From: Pseudopithomyces maydicus
Lineage: Eukaryota > Ascomycota > Dothideomycetes > Pleosporales > Didymosphaeriaceae
DNA: 64,000 bases
Assembly (NCBI GenBank): GCA_026873275.1
Contig: JANTUC010000003.1
Location: 744,001-808,000, forward strand
Direction: 5' to 3'
The notes below the pieces were generated by a model. It was not told the DNA's origin and ran no database searches. It worked only from the letters and a program-made list of their open reading frames with translations. The position numbers and the translations under genes are program-made. Positions 45,422 through 55,672 of this stretch are shown piece by piece. How positions within the stretch are numbered: the stretch's first letter is position 1; every line of letters starts with the position of its first letter.

Positions 45422-45854
45422 ATGCCTCCTCGTCTCCCCCTTCCCACCCTCTCAAAATTCATCTCACCTCACAAATCCCCAATCCGCCTCTACCACAAAA
45501 TGTCCACTGCCGCCCCAAACCTCTATAACAACAAAACCTTCCGCCCTGCTTCCAACTCCTCAAATGGCGAAGTAGACGACACGACGCGATTCTACTATCA
45601 CCAGGATGGCCGCATCGTGTGGGCTGAGTACGAGGGGGATCGATCAAGAAGGGGTCGCTGATTGCTACGGTTGAGGAGGATGGGAGCTTGGATATGCGGT
45701 ATCATCATGTGAATACTGGGGGGAGCTTATGACGGGGAAGTGTAGGTCTGTTCCGGAGGTGCTGGAGGATGGGAGGTTGAGGCTGAGGGAGAAGTGGAAG
45801 TGGACGAGTAGGGATGGGTCAAGCGGAGAGTCGGTGTTGGAGGAGGTGAGGTAG
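45422..45854 (+). CDS. Small protein of the so-called N-acetylglutamate synthase-like family, frame broken twice
   Basis: Starts at the ATG at 45422 (possible targeting sequence, LPTLSKFISPHKS) or at 45500. The conserved core is NKTFRPASNSSNGEVDDTTRFYYHQ-type, then IVWAEYEG, SLDMRYHHVNT, LMTGKCRSVPEVL and LREKWKWTSRDGSSGES. The pieces lie in three frames. The G runs 45634-45638 and 45718-45723 are each one base short, and adding one base at each joins everything to the stop at 45852-45854 (144 residues from the first ATG). Bacterial relatives are commonly annotated as N-acetylglutamate synthase, but I know of no good evidence for that activity. As read, the gene stops after 79 residues. Confidence 0.75.
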
Positions 45855-46549
45855 ATGGCTGAGATAGTAGGGGAGGGGGGGTTAAATGTGGGTTTAGTGT
45901 CTCATGGAGTTAATAATGGAGACAATTTCGGTTGTACTACTTATTGCACTGTTTTCGTATTAATTATTAGGTGGTGGTATTAAATATTTACTAACACATG
46001 GCTGGCTCTGTACTCGCCTACTAACAGTCTTGCATTAGTACTAGGGATAAGGCCCAGGTTAAACCCATATTTAGAAGCAGAATTTCGTTAGTATTTAGCT
46101 TCTAGACTACTAATTTCCTATTACACAGCTAGAGTATTTATAATTAATAGAAAGCGTAGCTTTCCAAAGTTCTCAATCCCACTAATTATTTACTCTAATA
46201 AACCCACTAAGTCTTATCAGGTAAAGCGCTACAGAATGTATCCTCTAGGTACATAGTTCAATCGAGCTCAGACGAGAATTGTGTCACGCATCACAAACCA
46301 TCATTAATAAAAACTAATGTTCTACGTCGACTCCAGTCGAGTGGAAAGTTGGAACCGCCCTGATTACGTCACCGCTGACAACCCTCAAGTTCGCACAGAC
46401 GTTGTAAACACCAACATTCAGAGTCTATCTCCGTTATTACGTTCTTTTGGCAAAGCGTCTCAGTTCTTTAGCACACATCAAGGGAGATGTAATGTTTCAT
46501 TTCTACAAATAACAGCGACAGTAATACCTCCCAGACATACGGATCCACA
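45855..46549. other. AT-rich intergenic segment
   Basis: About 700 bp; the part from 45900 to 46270 is visibly AT-rich, with many TTA/TAA/CTA words, possibly a mutated repeat remnant. No gene or terminal repeat recognised. Confidence 0.5.
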
Positions 46550-47161
46550 ATGACGGACGCTTCCCCTCAAACGCTCCTCACAATCCCTCCCTTTTACCGG
46601 CAACTGACCTTCCTTCTAACCGGCTCCTTCGCCGGTGCCTGCACCGTTCCCGTATCTTCCCTTCTCGCCCGCTCGACCTCCGTCTCCATGTTGGACCCCA
46701 TCCTCCGGACCGCCCCTCGCTTCTGGACCTTCGACCTCGTCCGCACCAATCTCCCATCCTCATTTCCCATCCCACTAGCCGGGGGTATCTCTGGTGCAGC
46801 AGGCGGCGCCATCGAAGTTCTATCCCATGCTCTAGTCGCTAGCAGGGCACTTCCTTCTTTCCATGCAGTGGCGAGCCATTCTGGAAGGCTGTTTCTGGGT
46901 TTCGGCACGTTCACAGGGTTGAGTAGTTATGTGAATGAGGGGTTTCCGCCGAGACCGTTTCCGTTTTGCTGGGGGCTTGGGGCGGTGGCAGGAGCGGTGG
47001 GGACGGGGGTTGGTACGTTGGTGGAGAGTAGAGGGAGGGTTGGGGCGAGGCAGTTGCTAAGGGCTACAGGTGCGGGAGCGGCGGTTGTAGGGACTGTGAT
47101 ATCAGTGCAGGTTACGTGCTGTGCTGAGGTGATGAGGTGGGCGGAGGAGGGAATGAATTGA
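46550..47161 (+). CDS. Glycine/alanine-rich predicted membrane protein of unknown function
   Basis: Intronless, 203 residues, not recognised. Four hydrophobic segments are visible: LTFLLTGSFAGACTVPVSSL, IPLAGGISGAAGGAIEVLSH, FCWGLGAVAGAVGTGVGTLV and GAGAAVVGTVISVQVTCC. The regular Gly-x-x-x-Gly spacing suggests closely packed helices, as in mitochondrial inner-membrane proteins of the Tim17/22 or carrier type, but no diagnostic motif is present. Start context is CACAATG. Third positions shift from C-rich to G-rich along the gene. Confidence 0.65.
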   Translation: MTDASPQTLLTIPPFYRQLTFLLTGSFAGACTVPVSSLLARSTSVSMLDPILRTAPRFWTFDLVRTNLPSSFPIPLAGGISGAAGGAIEVLSHALVASRALPSFHAVASHSGRLFLGFGTFTGLSSYVNEGFPPRPFPFCWGLGAVAGAVGTGVGTLVESRGRVGARQLLRATGAGAAVVGTVISVQVTCCAEVMRWAEEGMN

Positions 47162-47685
47162 AAGTTGTCTTGGATATTGATTGTGAGACATATGTGATAC
47201 TTTTGATTTGCAATTAGAATTTCGATGTCGGACCTGTTTTGTGTACAATAAAGCTCGAGCTTCTCTCTACAATATGTGACTTGAAGTATCAAGCAACGCC
47301 TGGGCCAATCAAAATTTTCTCGCAAGCCTTATAATGGTGTATGGTTTACGCTACCTATTACTCGTGGTGAAAGATCATAGTAATCTATGTCTAGCTGTAT
47401 GCAGCGGTAATCGTTTGAATGCTGACGTTGAGCAAAAACTATGCCTATCCTTGTGGCTACACAATGAAGAATATTCTATGCGTGGACCAATGCCCTGCTC
47501 ATGATGTCTGTCCGTTTTCACCTCTTTTGAAGTCTATATAAGACCACCTCTTCGATTTCATAATTCCATATACCACTCACACTCCACACTCTCGAACACT
47601 CAACTCAGCGACAAAGAAACGCAAAAGCGATCCGAAGTATACTGAAGAAATTCAAAAACCCAACCTTCAACACAAGCTTGACACG
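47162..47685. other. Intergenic with RING gene promoter
   Basis: 524 bp; TATATAA at 47535-47541 lies 145 bp before the RING gene ATG. Nothing else assigned. Confidence 0.5.
47535..47541 (+). promoter_or_regulatory. TATA box of RING gene
   Basis: TATATAA 145 bp upstream of the ATG at 47686. Inference from sequence only. Confidence 0.45.
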
Positions 47686-48528
47686 ATGTCTTCATCAAGC
47701 AATTCCAATGGAAGCCACCACGGCGAAGAGGCAGAGCTGAGCTGGGACGAGCAATGCCGCTTGTTCGATCAGCTGCTGATATCGGACGAGCAGCCTGGAG
47801 CTTCCGGTTACACCGGCTCAACGGCCTTGCGCACCAACTTGAACGAGCCAACTGTGTATCCCTCGGAGGGGCAGCCTTCTGGCTTGCAGGATGAGGTACA
47901 AGTTGCGGCTGACATGTCCCCTCGTGAGCGGTTCATGGCCACGGGGCTCCGCACGCTCGACCAAGCGTCTCTACCTTCCAACACCGACTGCACAATCTGC
48001 TGTGAGTCGATCTCTGCCTCCAACTATGAAGAGCAGGGAGCCGTACAGATGATCAAGGACTGCGAGCATGTGTTTCACAAGGATTGCTTGGCGCCATGGC
48101 TGTCAAGCAACCTGTCGGAGTACTGCACTTGCCCTCTCTGCCGAAAGCAACTATTCAGGAATTCGGATCCTACGGTGCACGTCCCAGCCGATGAGAATAC
48201 AGGCTTGGCTCTGGCCGCAGCTGCTGCTGATGATCATCCGCTTGAGACTAGGTTGGCTCAAGTGGTTGCTGCTTCCATTCGAGCCGAAGTCCCAGCTGAA
48301 GGCGATAGCGACTCCGAAGAAGCTCGCTTTAGGCGAGCAGAACCGTTCATCGATGAGATGAATGAGATGGGAGGTAGGCGTGGGCTGATAAACCTCCAGA
48401 ATGAGATCATGGAGCTTGAGCGCCGTGGAGAGCCCGTTCCCCCGGAGCTGGAGGCTGCCTATGATAGCTATCACGATAGGCTTTTATTTCTTCACAACAT
48501 GATCAACGCGATGCTCCATGGTGGTTAG
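47686..48528 (+). CDS. RING-H2 finger protein
   Basis: Intronless, 280 residues. A RING-H2 lies at about residues 102-150: DCTICCESI, IKDCEHVFHKDC and CTCPLCRKQLF, with all eight ligands including the canonical last Cys. It is likely an E3 ubiquitin ligase. The N-terminus is acidic and Ser-rich, and the C-terminus is helical (INLQNEIMELERRGEPVP). No membrane segment. It shares the WxxxxLF layout after the RING with the genes at 32.7 and 54.0 kb, which suggests a related expanded group, though those two have Asp as the last ligand. Confidence 0.85.
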   Translation: MSSSSNSNGSHHGEEAELSWDEQCRLFDQLLISDEQPGASGYTGSTALRTNLNEPTVYPSEGQPSGLQDEVQVAADMSPRERFMATGLRTLDQASLPSNTDCTICCESISASNYEEQGAVQMIKDCEHVFHKDCLAPWLSSNLSEYCTCPLCRKQLFRNSDPTVHVPADENTGLALAAAAADDHPLETRLAQVVAASIRAEVPAEGDSDSEEARFRRAEPFIDEMNEMGGRRGLINLQNEIMELERRGEPVPPELEAAYDSYHDRLLFLHNMINAMLHGG

Positions 48529-50020
48529 TATAAACGGACCAGAGGGATAGGCAGGGAAAGGTCTCAGGCAGTATATTCAGACAAGGTTGTTTAGATTGGC
48601 ATTGTCTACTTTCTATAAAGCGTATTACTCTATCTGAAAGAGTAGTCGTACGGATACTTCAGTATCTACATCTCGAACAGAAAATATGAAAACATTTGAT
48701 TCTTTGCATTATCATTGCACTCCCTTTTCCTTTGATAAGAATGATTCAAGAGATATGTGATCAGTTCATAATAAAACTATTCACAATCCATACAAGTGAG
48801 AACTTTGCTCGCTAAAATTTAAGTCAATCAACCTGTAGCGAAACACCATCTGTACTGATACTTTGGCTTCAAACAGTCATAACAAAGTGCACAAGTCGAC
48901 CTTCATTGGATCATTACATAAACAATGTGTCGTGGCTAATTTCAGTAGTTTAAAGATCTTTCAAAGTAAACATTACAAAATCCATTGTCGCCATACACAC
49001 TGATGTGTAGAGCTTCTTATCCGTTAACAAAACAAAGGTCCTCCCCTAGAGCATCTCCCTCTGGCGCTAACAGATCCATAAAATTCATAATTATATTATC
49101 TGAGCATTTCAAAATATTACAAATATATTAAGAAGTTATTTCCAATCTTATATCTACTATCGCGTACAAGTTTGTGCAAAGTCATAGCCCCGGTTGGTGC
49201 TTCTCGTAAGCCAAGTTTGCCGCTGTGTGAAGATCCAATTCTCAAACTCGTTAAACTAGAGAGACGACATCATACATTGCAAGTTATGCACGTCAGAATG
49301 AATGCGAACCCAGTAACACAGCTGCCCATCGGTGATTCTAGAGCTCTAGAAACCAAGGAGAACCTTGGGCTTTGTTGGAAATGCCAAGCGCTATTAAACG
49401 CTCGCTATCCTGAACATGCTGTCGTTGCAGAGACTAGCGAAACACGACAAGAGCTGGGGAAATGGTAGATGAGACGGCTGCAGACTTCAGAGTCAACCGA
49501 AAACACTCTTGCGCTGATGGCAGAAGTGTGGAGCAGCTTCTTACAAAGAGAACTGCTGCTTGCACACAAAGGTAGCAGTTGTTGGTACATGGCATTAGGT
49601 AGGAATTTATAAAAGGTGAGATGAGATTCAATGAAATGTAAGCGCCCATGCGGAAGTAAATCATGGATCTAAATCTGTAAACTCCCTGTGTTGGGGATTA
49701 TTTAGCAAACTATAGATAAAATTGTAGGTATGTCACCGATATTAGTTGGCTGCAGAGTCGATATGTCACCGCCAAGAAAGGTAAGTTCGATCAACTCGCA
49801 CACAACGGCAAGCGCAGACGCTGAGTGGTTTACTTATTGAAGCAGCTAAAGTTTTGATATATCCAACGAATGAGAAGGTTGAATCCAGGTGATGTTGTCC
49901 GCGCCCGTTCGTTCTCTGTGACACTATTTAAGAGTTTCGCAGACAGATCTAAACTTTCGTTCACGCCACAACTCGCTGTACTCCGATTCCCATTCCACAA
50001 TTCAAATTCGACATTACATT
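48529..50020. other. AT-richer intergenic region
   Basis: About 1.5 kb with no recognisable gene. The frame at 49172-49468 lacks any domain. The right end is the promoter of the ATPase gene. Confidence 0.5.
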
Positions 50021-53000
50021 ATGGCCTGCGGTTCCGGTTGCTGCGGTGAACCTCATTCTGCCCCCTTGGAACGAAATGCCTCACTCGTACCACCAATTTC
50101 CGATAACGCAGAGAGCTGCTGCAACAATGAAGATCTCACCGAAACCATGGATACCACTTGCCAGGATGCCTGCTGTGATCGATCTACAGACGATATGGCT
50201 GGTGAACTGAAACTTCGTTCTCTGGAAGCTCCGAGCTGCTGCAAAAGCAAACCGTTTCCCTGTTGCGATTCTTCTTGCATTGATCGAATTGCTCTCCGCG
50301 AATGCTATAGTCAGTTATCAGTCACATCACCCCTGCAAACAACATTTGCTGACCTAGATATCAGAATCCACAACATCTGCCAAGCAAGAAACCTGTACAC
50401 AAGGCTTGAACGGCGAACCATGCCACCAGCACTTTATCAACGCAAACAAACAGTTTAAGTCTAAGCTCGAGGCTTTTGGTTGTATCTGCCGCACATTGCT
50501 TGCGCTCGGTCAAGAACCGTGTTGCTCTCTGTCGCGACGTCCTTCTCTACACAAGACAATATCCTCATCCCGTTCTTCATTGGAATATTGCGCATCGTCC
50601 AACTCTTGTTGTGCATCAAGGAATACCAATTCGTACTCTGATCACCCACAGTCAAACACCGCAGAAAACTGTCCTACTGGCATTGAAAGTTTGACATGCA
50701 CCGATGTCTGTTGTGGCATAAGAAACACCAAGAATGTATGTGTTGATGACGAAGAACAGCCAAAGAGTGGTATTGGATGCTGTCAACCCAAGAACACGAA
50801 AGAAGTTACTTGCAGTAGATCAATGCAACCGACTTGTGATGATGGCTGCTGCGACATTAAGAAGAAGAACATAGTGGACAATGCAAAGATACTCGAGTCA
50901 CACATCAGACCTGTTGGTGATGTTGAGCTTGGCCTAGCAGGCAAGGAACATGTCGTTCTCAACGTTTCAGGAATGACGTGCACCGGGTGTGAGACGAAGC
51001 TTTCACGAACTTTGGCGACACTGCCATCCGTTTCGGGACTGAAAACTAGCTTGGTTCTCTCACGTGCAGAATTTGACCTGGACAAAAGTCTTCACTCTGC
51101 CCAACAAGTCATCAAACACCTAGAAAGAACTACCGAGTTCAAATGTGAGCAGATCACGAACCGGGGATCTACTCTTGACCTTATCTGCACCGGCGATGCA
51201 GCCGACTTTGTCAAACAGGATTGGCCTGAAGGGGTAATCGAAATGAAATGTCTAGACAAACGAACAATACGTGTGGATTTCGACCCCAAGGTGGTAGGAT
51301 CTCGGGATCTGGTTCAGAAGGGCTGGCCAAGCCCGATGAAACTTGCACCACCTAGCACCGATCATTTCCTAAAGTCTGGCGCCAAACACGTCCGTGACAT
51401 GGGATTAATGACACTAATCTCCGTTTTGTTGACGACACCAGTCCTAATTCTGGCTTGGGCGCCTCTGCCAAACAAAAAGCAGAATGAGGTTACTTTCGGT
51501 GCCATCTCGTTAGCTCTTGCAACCATGATTCAAATCTTCATTGCTGGGCCATTCTATCCGAAAGCTTTGAGAGCATTGGTCTTCTCAAGGGTCATCGAAA
51601 TGGATCTTCTAATCGTGCTTAGCACAAGCGCTGCTTACATATTTTCGGTAGTAGCGTTTGGCTACCTCGTGAGGCATCAGCCATTGTCAACTGGCGAATT
51701 TTTTGAGACGAGTACACTGCTCGTCACACTTATCATGGTCGGGCGTTTTGTTGCGGCAGCAGCTCGCCAGAAAGCGATCGAATCCATCTCCATCCGGTCA
51801 TTGCAGCCATCTTCAGCAACTGTGATATGTCCCGAGGATGAGATGGTCGAACAGGAAATTGATTCACGACTACTTCAATACGGCGACATTTTCAAAGTAG
51901 CCCCAGAGACTTTCATACCAACAGATGGCACGGTGATCTCAGGTGCTTCCGAGGTCGACGAATCCATGCTAACTGGCGAATCGAAACCTGTGGAGAAGTC
52001 TGGGGGATCTTCAGTTGTTGCTGGATCTATCAATGGATCTGGAATACTTACTGTCCGATTGACCCGAATTCCTGGAGATAATACCATCAGCATAATAGCT
52101 GGTATGGTCGACGAAGCCAAGCTTTCTAAACCAAAGATCCAGGAACTCGCGGATCGGATAGCCACGTATTTTGTACCTGTGGTTATCTCCATTACTACGA
52201 TTGTCTTTTGTGTCTGGGTAGCCATTGTTATAACAGTACAGATGAAACCTCCGTCTGAGGCTGCTATTCAAGCAATTACATACGCCATCAGTGTCTTAAT
52301 AGTTTCCTGTCCCTGCGCAATAGGCCTTGCGGTTCCAATGGTCATTGTTGTCGCAACTGGTGTAGCGGCTGAAAAAGGAGTCATATTTAAATCCGCGAAT
52401 GCCATCGAAATTGCCTGGAAGACATCCCATGTTGTATTTGACAAAACAGGTACTTTGACACAGGGGAAGCTGAAGGTTGTTCGAAGCGAGTATCTCGATA
52501 CTTCAAGTCGTGGAAAGGCTCTTCTTCTAGGACTTATCGCGGACAGTAAACATCCGGTTGCAGTAGCAGTTGCAACTCAACTTAAAGCCGAAGGGGTCGC
52601 TGCTCAAGCAATACAAGAGCCAAAATTTCTAGTGGGAAAAGGAATTGAAGGTACTTCAGCAGGACGCACCCTTCGTGCAGGAAATTCTACATGGCTTGGC
52701 CTGGGCGACAATGCATCTGTCAAACCCATACTTGCCCAGGGATACACCGCGTTTTGTTTCACGATTGATGGCGAGCTTGTAGCTTCATTCGGACTAGGGG
52801 ACTCAATCCGAACGGACGCCGTATCTACGGTTGCTCAGCTAAGAGCTAGAGAGATTAAAATACACCTTCTTTCGGGTGACGATGACGGTGCGGTTAGCGC
52901 TGTCGCTACACAGCTTGACATCTCTAAGGCCAATGTTCGATCTCGATGTACCCCGGAAGACAAACAAAAGTATCTGAAACAACTCCTCGATAGATCGGGT

Positions 53001-53377
53001 AACTCCAAAAAGCCTATCGTCATGTTCTGTGGGGATGGTACCAACGACGCGGTTGCTCTTGCCCAAGCTTCCATTGGTGTCCACATGAACGAAGGCACCG
53101 ATGTTGCCAAATCAGCAGCTGACGTTGTTCTGATGCGTCCTCATCTGTCTGGTATACTCACTGCTATTGCGGTCAGTGAAATGTCTATTCGTCGAATTGG
53201 TTTCAATTTTGGTTGGAGCTTTGTGTACAATGTCTTTGCGGTTCTTCTTGCTGCCGGAGCATTTGTGCACGCAAGAATACCCCTGAGTACGCTGGGTTGG
53301 GTGAGTTAGTCAGTGTATTACCAGTTATCGCTGCTGGGGTCACGCTCAAATGGACCACAATCAGCACAGATAAATAG
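50021..53377 (+). CDS. PCA1: P1B-type heavy-metal ATPase, PCA1-like, with cysteine-pair-rich N-terminus; frame broken near the end
   Basis: Exons 50021-50309 and 50365-53377 (55-bp intron, GTCAGT donor, CTGAC branch site), about 1,100 residues. The first 280 residues carry about ten CC pairs (GSGCCGEP, DACCDR, FPCCDSSC, TDVCCG, DGCCDI). One HMA domain follows with GMTCTGCE near residue 300, then eight membrane helices with the transport motif SCPCAIG (about residue 745), the phosphorylation site DKTGTLTQG (Asp about 789), HP in DSKHPVAVA, and GDGTNDAVAL. Yeast PCA1 exports cadmium and is controlled through its Cys-rich N-terminus. Copper or cadmium efflux is inferred. The C run 53280-53283 is one base short: as read the protein ends at 53309, while the last helix, VLPVIAAGVTLKW, continues in the next frame to 53377. 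Confidence 0.9.
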
Positions 53378-53998
53378 TTGTAACGGGCTAGGTTTGCAGT
53401 TTTGTTGGAATCTGTATTATCGGAATGTGTTGTTGAAGACGAGGATCCGAACTAGTACATCAATCGATCAGGTGGTTCTCGATACGTTTATTCATTGCTG
53501 AGATATCAGAGTTATGCATAATGTGTGCAAGACTAAAACAAAAGGGTCAACCCTTTTATCAGAAGATTTATAGTACAGAATCAAAATCAATCTTACACCT
53601 TCGATTTTTTTTGATCGAGAAATACAATCCGCGATAAACCAACATCATGCTCTATCTTTATCAGATGAGTTCTGTTGTTAGCACCTAATATTAAGTGTTT
53701 ACGTCTTCTTGTTCGACCTTTCAGTAACCGGACACCCGCTATCCTGGAAAGACCAGATTAGTGACAACGTTTTTAAACAATGCTATTTTTCTTTTACTCA
53801 ACCATAGTGAAGTTTAATCATTGTGCTCTCACTTGACATAGGCCCAAAGCCTATATATATCTAACACTGTATCTAGACGGGTAATTCCCTACACCACTCA
53901 CAAAAACTCTTTCCTGACACTCTCGGCCGACAATCTCAAGAAAAGCAAAAGTCTTGATAGTCCGACTCAATTGAAAACTCTTGAACACAGCAGTCATT
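53378..53998. other. Intergenic with RING gene promoter
   Basis: 621 bp, AT-rich; TATATATAT at 53852-53860 lies about 140 bp before the next ATG. Nothing else assigned. Confidence 0.5.
53852..53860 (+). promoter_or_regulatory. TATA-like element of repeat-RING gene
   Basis: TATATATAT about 140 bp upstream of the ATG at 53999. Inference from sequence only. Confidence 0.4.
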
Positions 53999-55417
53999 AT
54001 GTCTGATAGTGGAAACATGAGCAGCGGTAGCAGCCTTACCAGCACTAGCAAACTTAGCAGCATTACCCGCCTTAGCAGCGATGGTAGCGATCGTGGCGAC
54101 GGCAACGATAACGGCAACGATAACCAGCATCGCGATAATACAGCAGTCATTATGCCTGATAGTGGAAACATGAGCAGCGGTAGTAGCGACGGCAACGATA
54201 ACCAACATCCTGACGAGTCCATGGACTGGACGCCGCCTGATCCAGATGATACAATGGTCTCAGGCATCGCGTTCAACTTCGTCGAAGATGCCATCACTCA
54301 GGGCATTGCAAACAGTGCTACTAGGCGATCTACCAGCGGCACCATCGAAGACTACGTCGATGGTGTAGTAGCGAATATGCCAAATAGGGCTGTTCGTAGA
54401 GTTGCTAGAGCAGTGAGCGATAGCATCGGCAGTGGGGTTGTTCGTAGAGTTGCTGGAGCAGCGAGCAATAGAACCGGCAGTGGGGCTGTTCGTAGAGCTA
54501 CTATAGCAGCGAGCAATAGAATCGGTAGTGGGGTTGCTCGTAGAGTTGCTGGAGCAGTGAGCAATAGAACCGGCAGTGGGGTTATTCGTAGATTTGCTGT
54601 TGCTGTAGTAGTCAACAATAGAATCGACCGTGAGGCTTCTGCTCGTAGAATTGCTGGAGCAGTGAGCAATAGAACCGGCAGTGGTGCTGTTCGTGGCGCT
54701 GTTAGTGCCGCAGCTGAGAACAATAGAACCGGCCGTGAGGTTGTTCGTAGAGTTGCTGGAGCAGTGAGCAATAGGACCGGCAGTGGTGCTGTTCGTGGCG
54801 CTGTTAGTGCCGCAGGTGAGAACAATAGAACCGACCGTCGGGCTGTTCTTAGAGTTGCTGGAGCAGTGGGCAATAGAACCGGCAGTGGTGCTGTTCGTGG
54901 CGCTGTTAGTGCCGCAGCTGAGCCCGTTCTACAATCACGTCAAGCCTACTTATCTTCACGCAATTTGCGCGGCACTCTAGCATCGAGCAATCCTGCGACT
55001 CTCCGTGTGGCTCGCCAGCAAGACGACACGTGCCCAATTTGCATGGAGGACATGAAGGAGGCGGACCCGGCTACTATAATGGTCATCATGGTGTGCGGTC
55101 ATCGGTTCCACGACGAGTGTATCCAAGGCTGGTTCAACGTTAGAAATGCCTGCCATGGAACATGCCCAATAGATCGCCAAAAGCTGTTCACCAATCCTGG
55201 CCACGAGAATTGCAACGATCTGCATGAAGGAATAGGCTTTGACTCAGATTCTTCATCTGAAGAAGCTGACACATCAGTGTACACAGATTCAGAATCTGAG
55301 GAACCTGAGTCATCTGACTCAACCTTAGGCTCACCTGAACCATCTGAGGAGTCCGATGCACCTGACGCGTCTTCAGAACCCTCATCTGACGCATCGTACG
55401 TACCTGTACGTATATGA
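53999..55417 (+). CDS. RING-H2 protein with basic tandem repeats and acidic tail
   Basis: Intronless, 472 residues from the ATG at 53999. The N-terminal 80 residues contain a duplicated unit (DSGNMSSGSS ... GNDNQH, twice). Residues about 128-305 are eleven imperfect repeats of 16 or 18 residues with the core VRRVAGAVSNRTGSG. Then a RING-H2 follows (DTCPICMEDM, VCGHRFHDEC, GTCPIDRQKLF), with Asp as the last ligand, as in the gene at 32.7 kb and in Rbx1. The C-terminus is highly acidic and Ser-rich (DSDSSSEEADTSVYTDSESE). A basic repeat block followed by an acidic tail suggests intramolecular contact or nucleic-acid or acidic-partner binding, but no function is known. E3 ligase activity is likely from the RING. 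Confidence 0.85.
   Translation: MSDSGNMSSGSSLTSTSKLSSITRLSSDGSDRGDGNDNGNDNQHRDNTAVIMPDSGNMSSGSSDGNDNQHPDESMDWTPPDPDDTMVSGIAFNFVEDAITQGIANSATRRSTSGTIEDYVDGVVANMPNRAVRRVARAVSDSIGSGVVRRVAGAASNRTGSGAVRRATIAASNRIGSGVARRVAGAVSNRTGSGVIRRFAVAVVVNNRIDREASARRIAGAVSNRTGSGAVRGAVSAAAENNRTGREVVRRVAGAVSNRTGSGAVRGAVSAAGENNRTDRRAVLRVAGAVGNRTGSGAVRGAVSAAAEPVLQSRQAYLSSRNLRGTLASSNPATLRVARQQDDTCPICMEDMKEADPATIMVIMVCGHRFHDECIQGWFNVRNACHGTCPIDRQKLFTNPGHENCNDLHEGIGFDSDSSSEEADTSVYTDSESEEPESSDSTLGSPEPSEESDAPDASSEPSSDASYVPVRI
54377..54922. repeat. In-frame tandem repeat array, 48- and 54-bp units
   Basis: Eleven degenerate copies encode 16- or 18-residue units. In the right half they alternate as a higher-order 34-residue (102-bp) unit repeated about three times. 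Bases such as GCAGTGAGCAATAGAACC recur almost unchanged, showing recent duplication. The opposite strand is also open across the array by chance of composition. Confidence 0.9.
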
Positions 55418-55672
55418 AGCATCTGTGTAGACAACAGAACTCGATCTATGGCATGCCTGCAGCAATATAAATGCGGCTCCTAAAGAGTATATTCTTTCCC
55501 CATCTCAGCAGTGAACATACTCAAGCCACTTAAAATAGGAAAAGAAAACGTTCTGAAATACAGATTGTTTTCAAACACCATTCCAGTACTCAGGACGTAA
55601 AAAGATCGGTATCTTAAAAAGACTTGCGCTACATGTCGTTTCCGTCGTGCATTCAATATACTCACAATACTT

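Noticed and set aside
49172..49468. 98-codon frame between RING and ATPase genes
   Set aside because: No domain; surrounding region is AT-rich and stop-dense.
54352..54873. 173-codon minus-strand frame rich in LLLTAPATLRT repeats
   Set aside because: Mirror of the RING protein's tandem repeats; period and position match, and the plus-strand protein has a RING domain.
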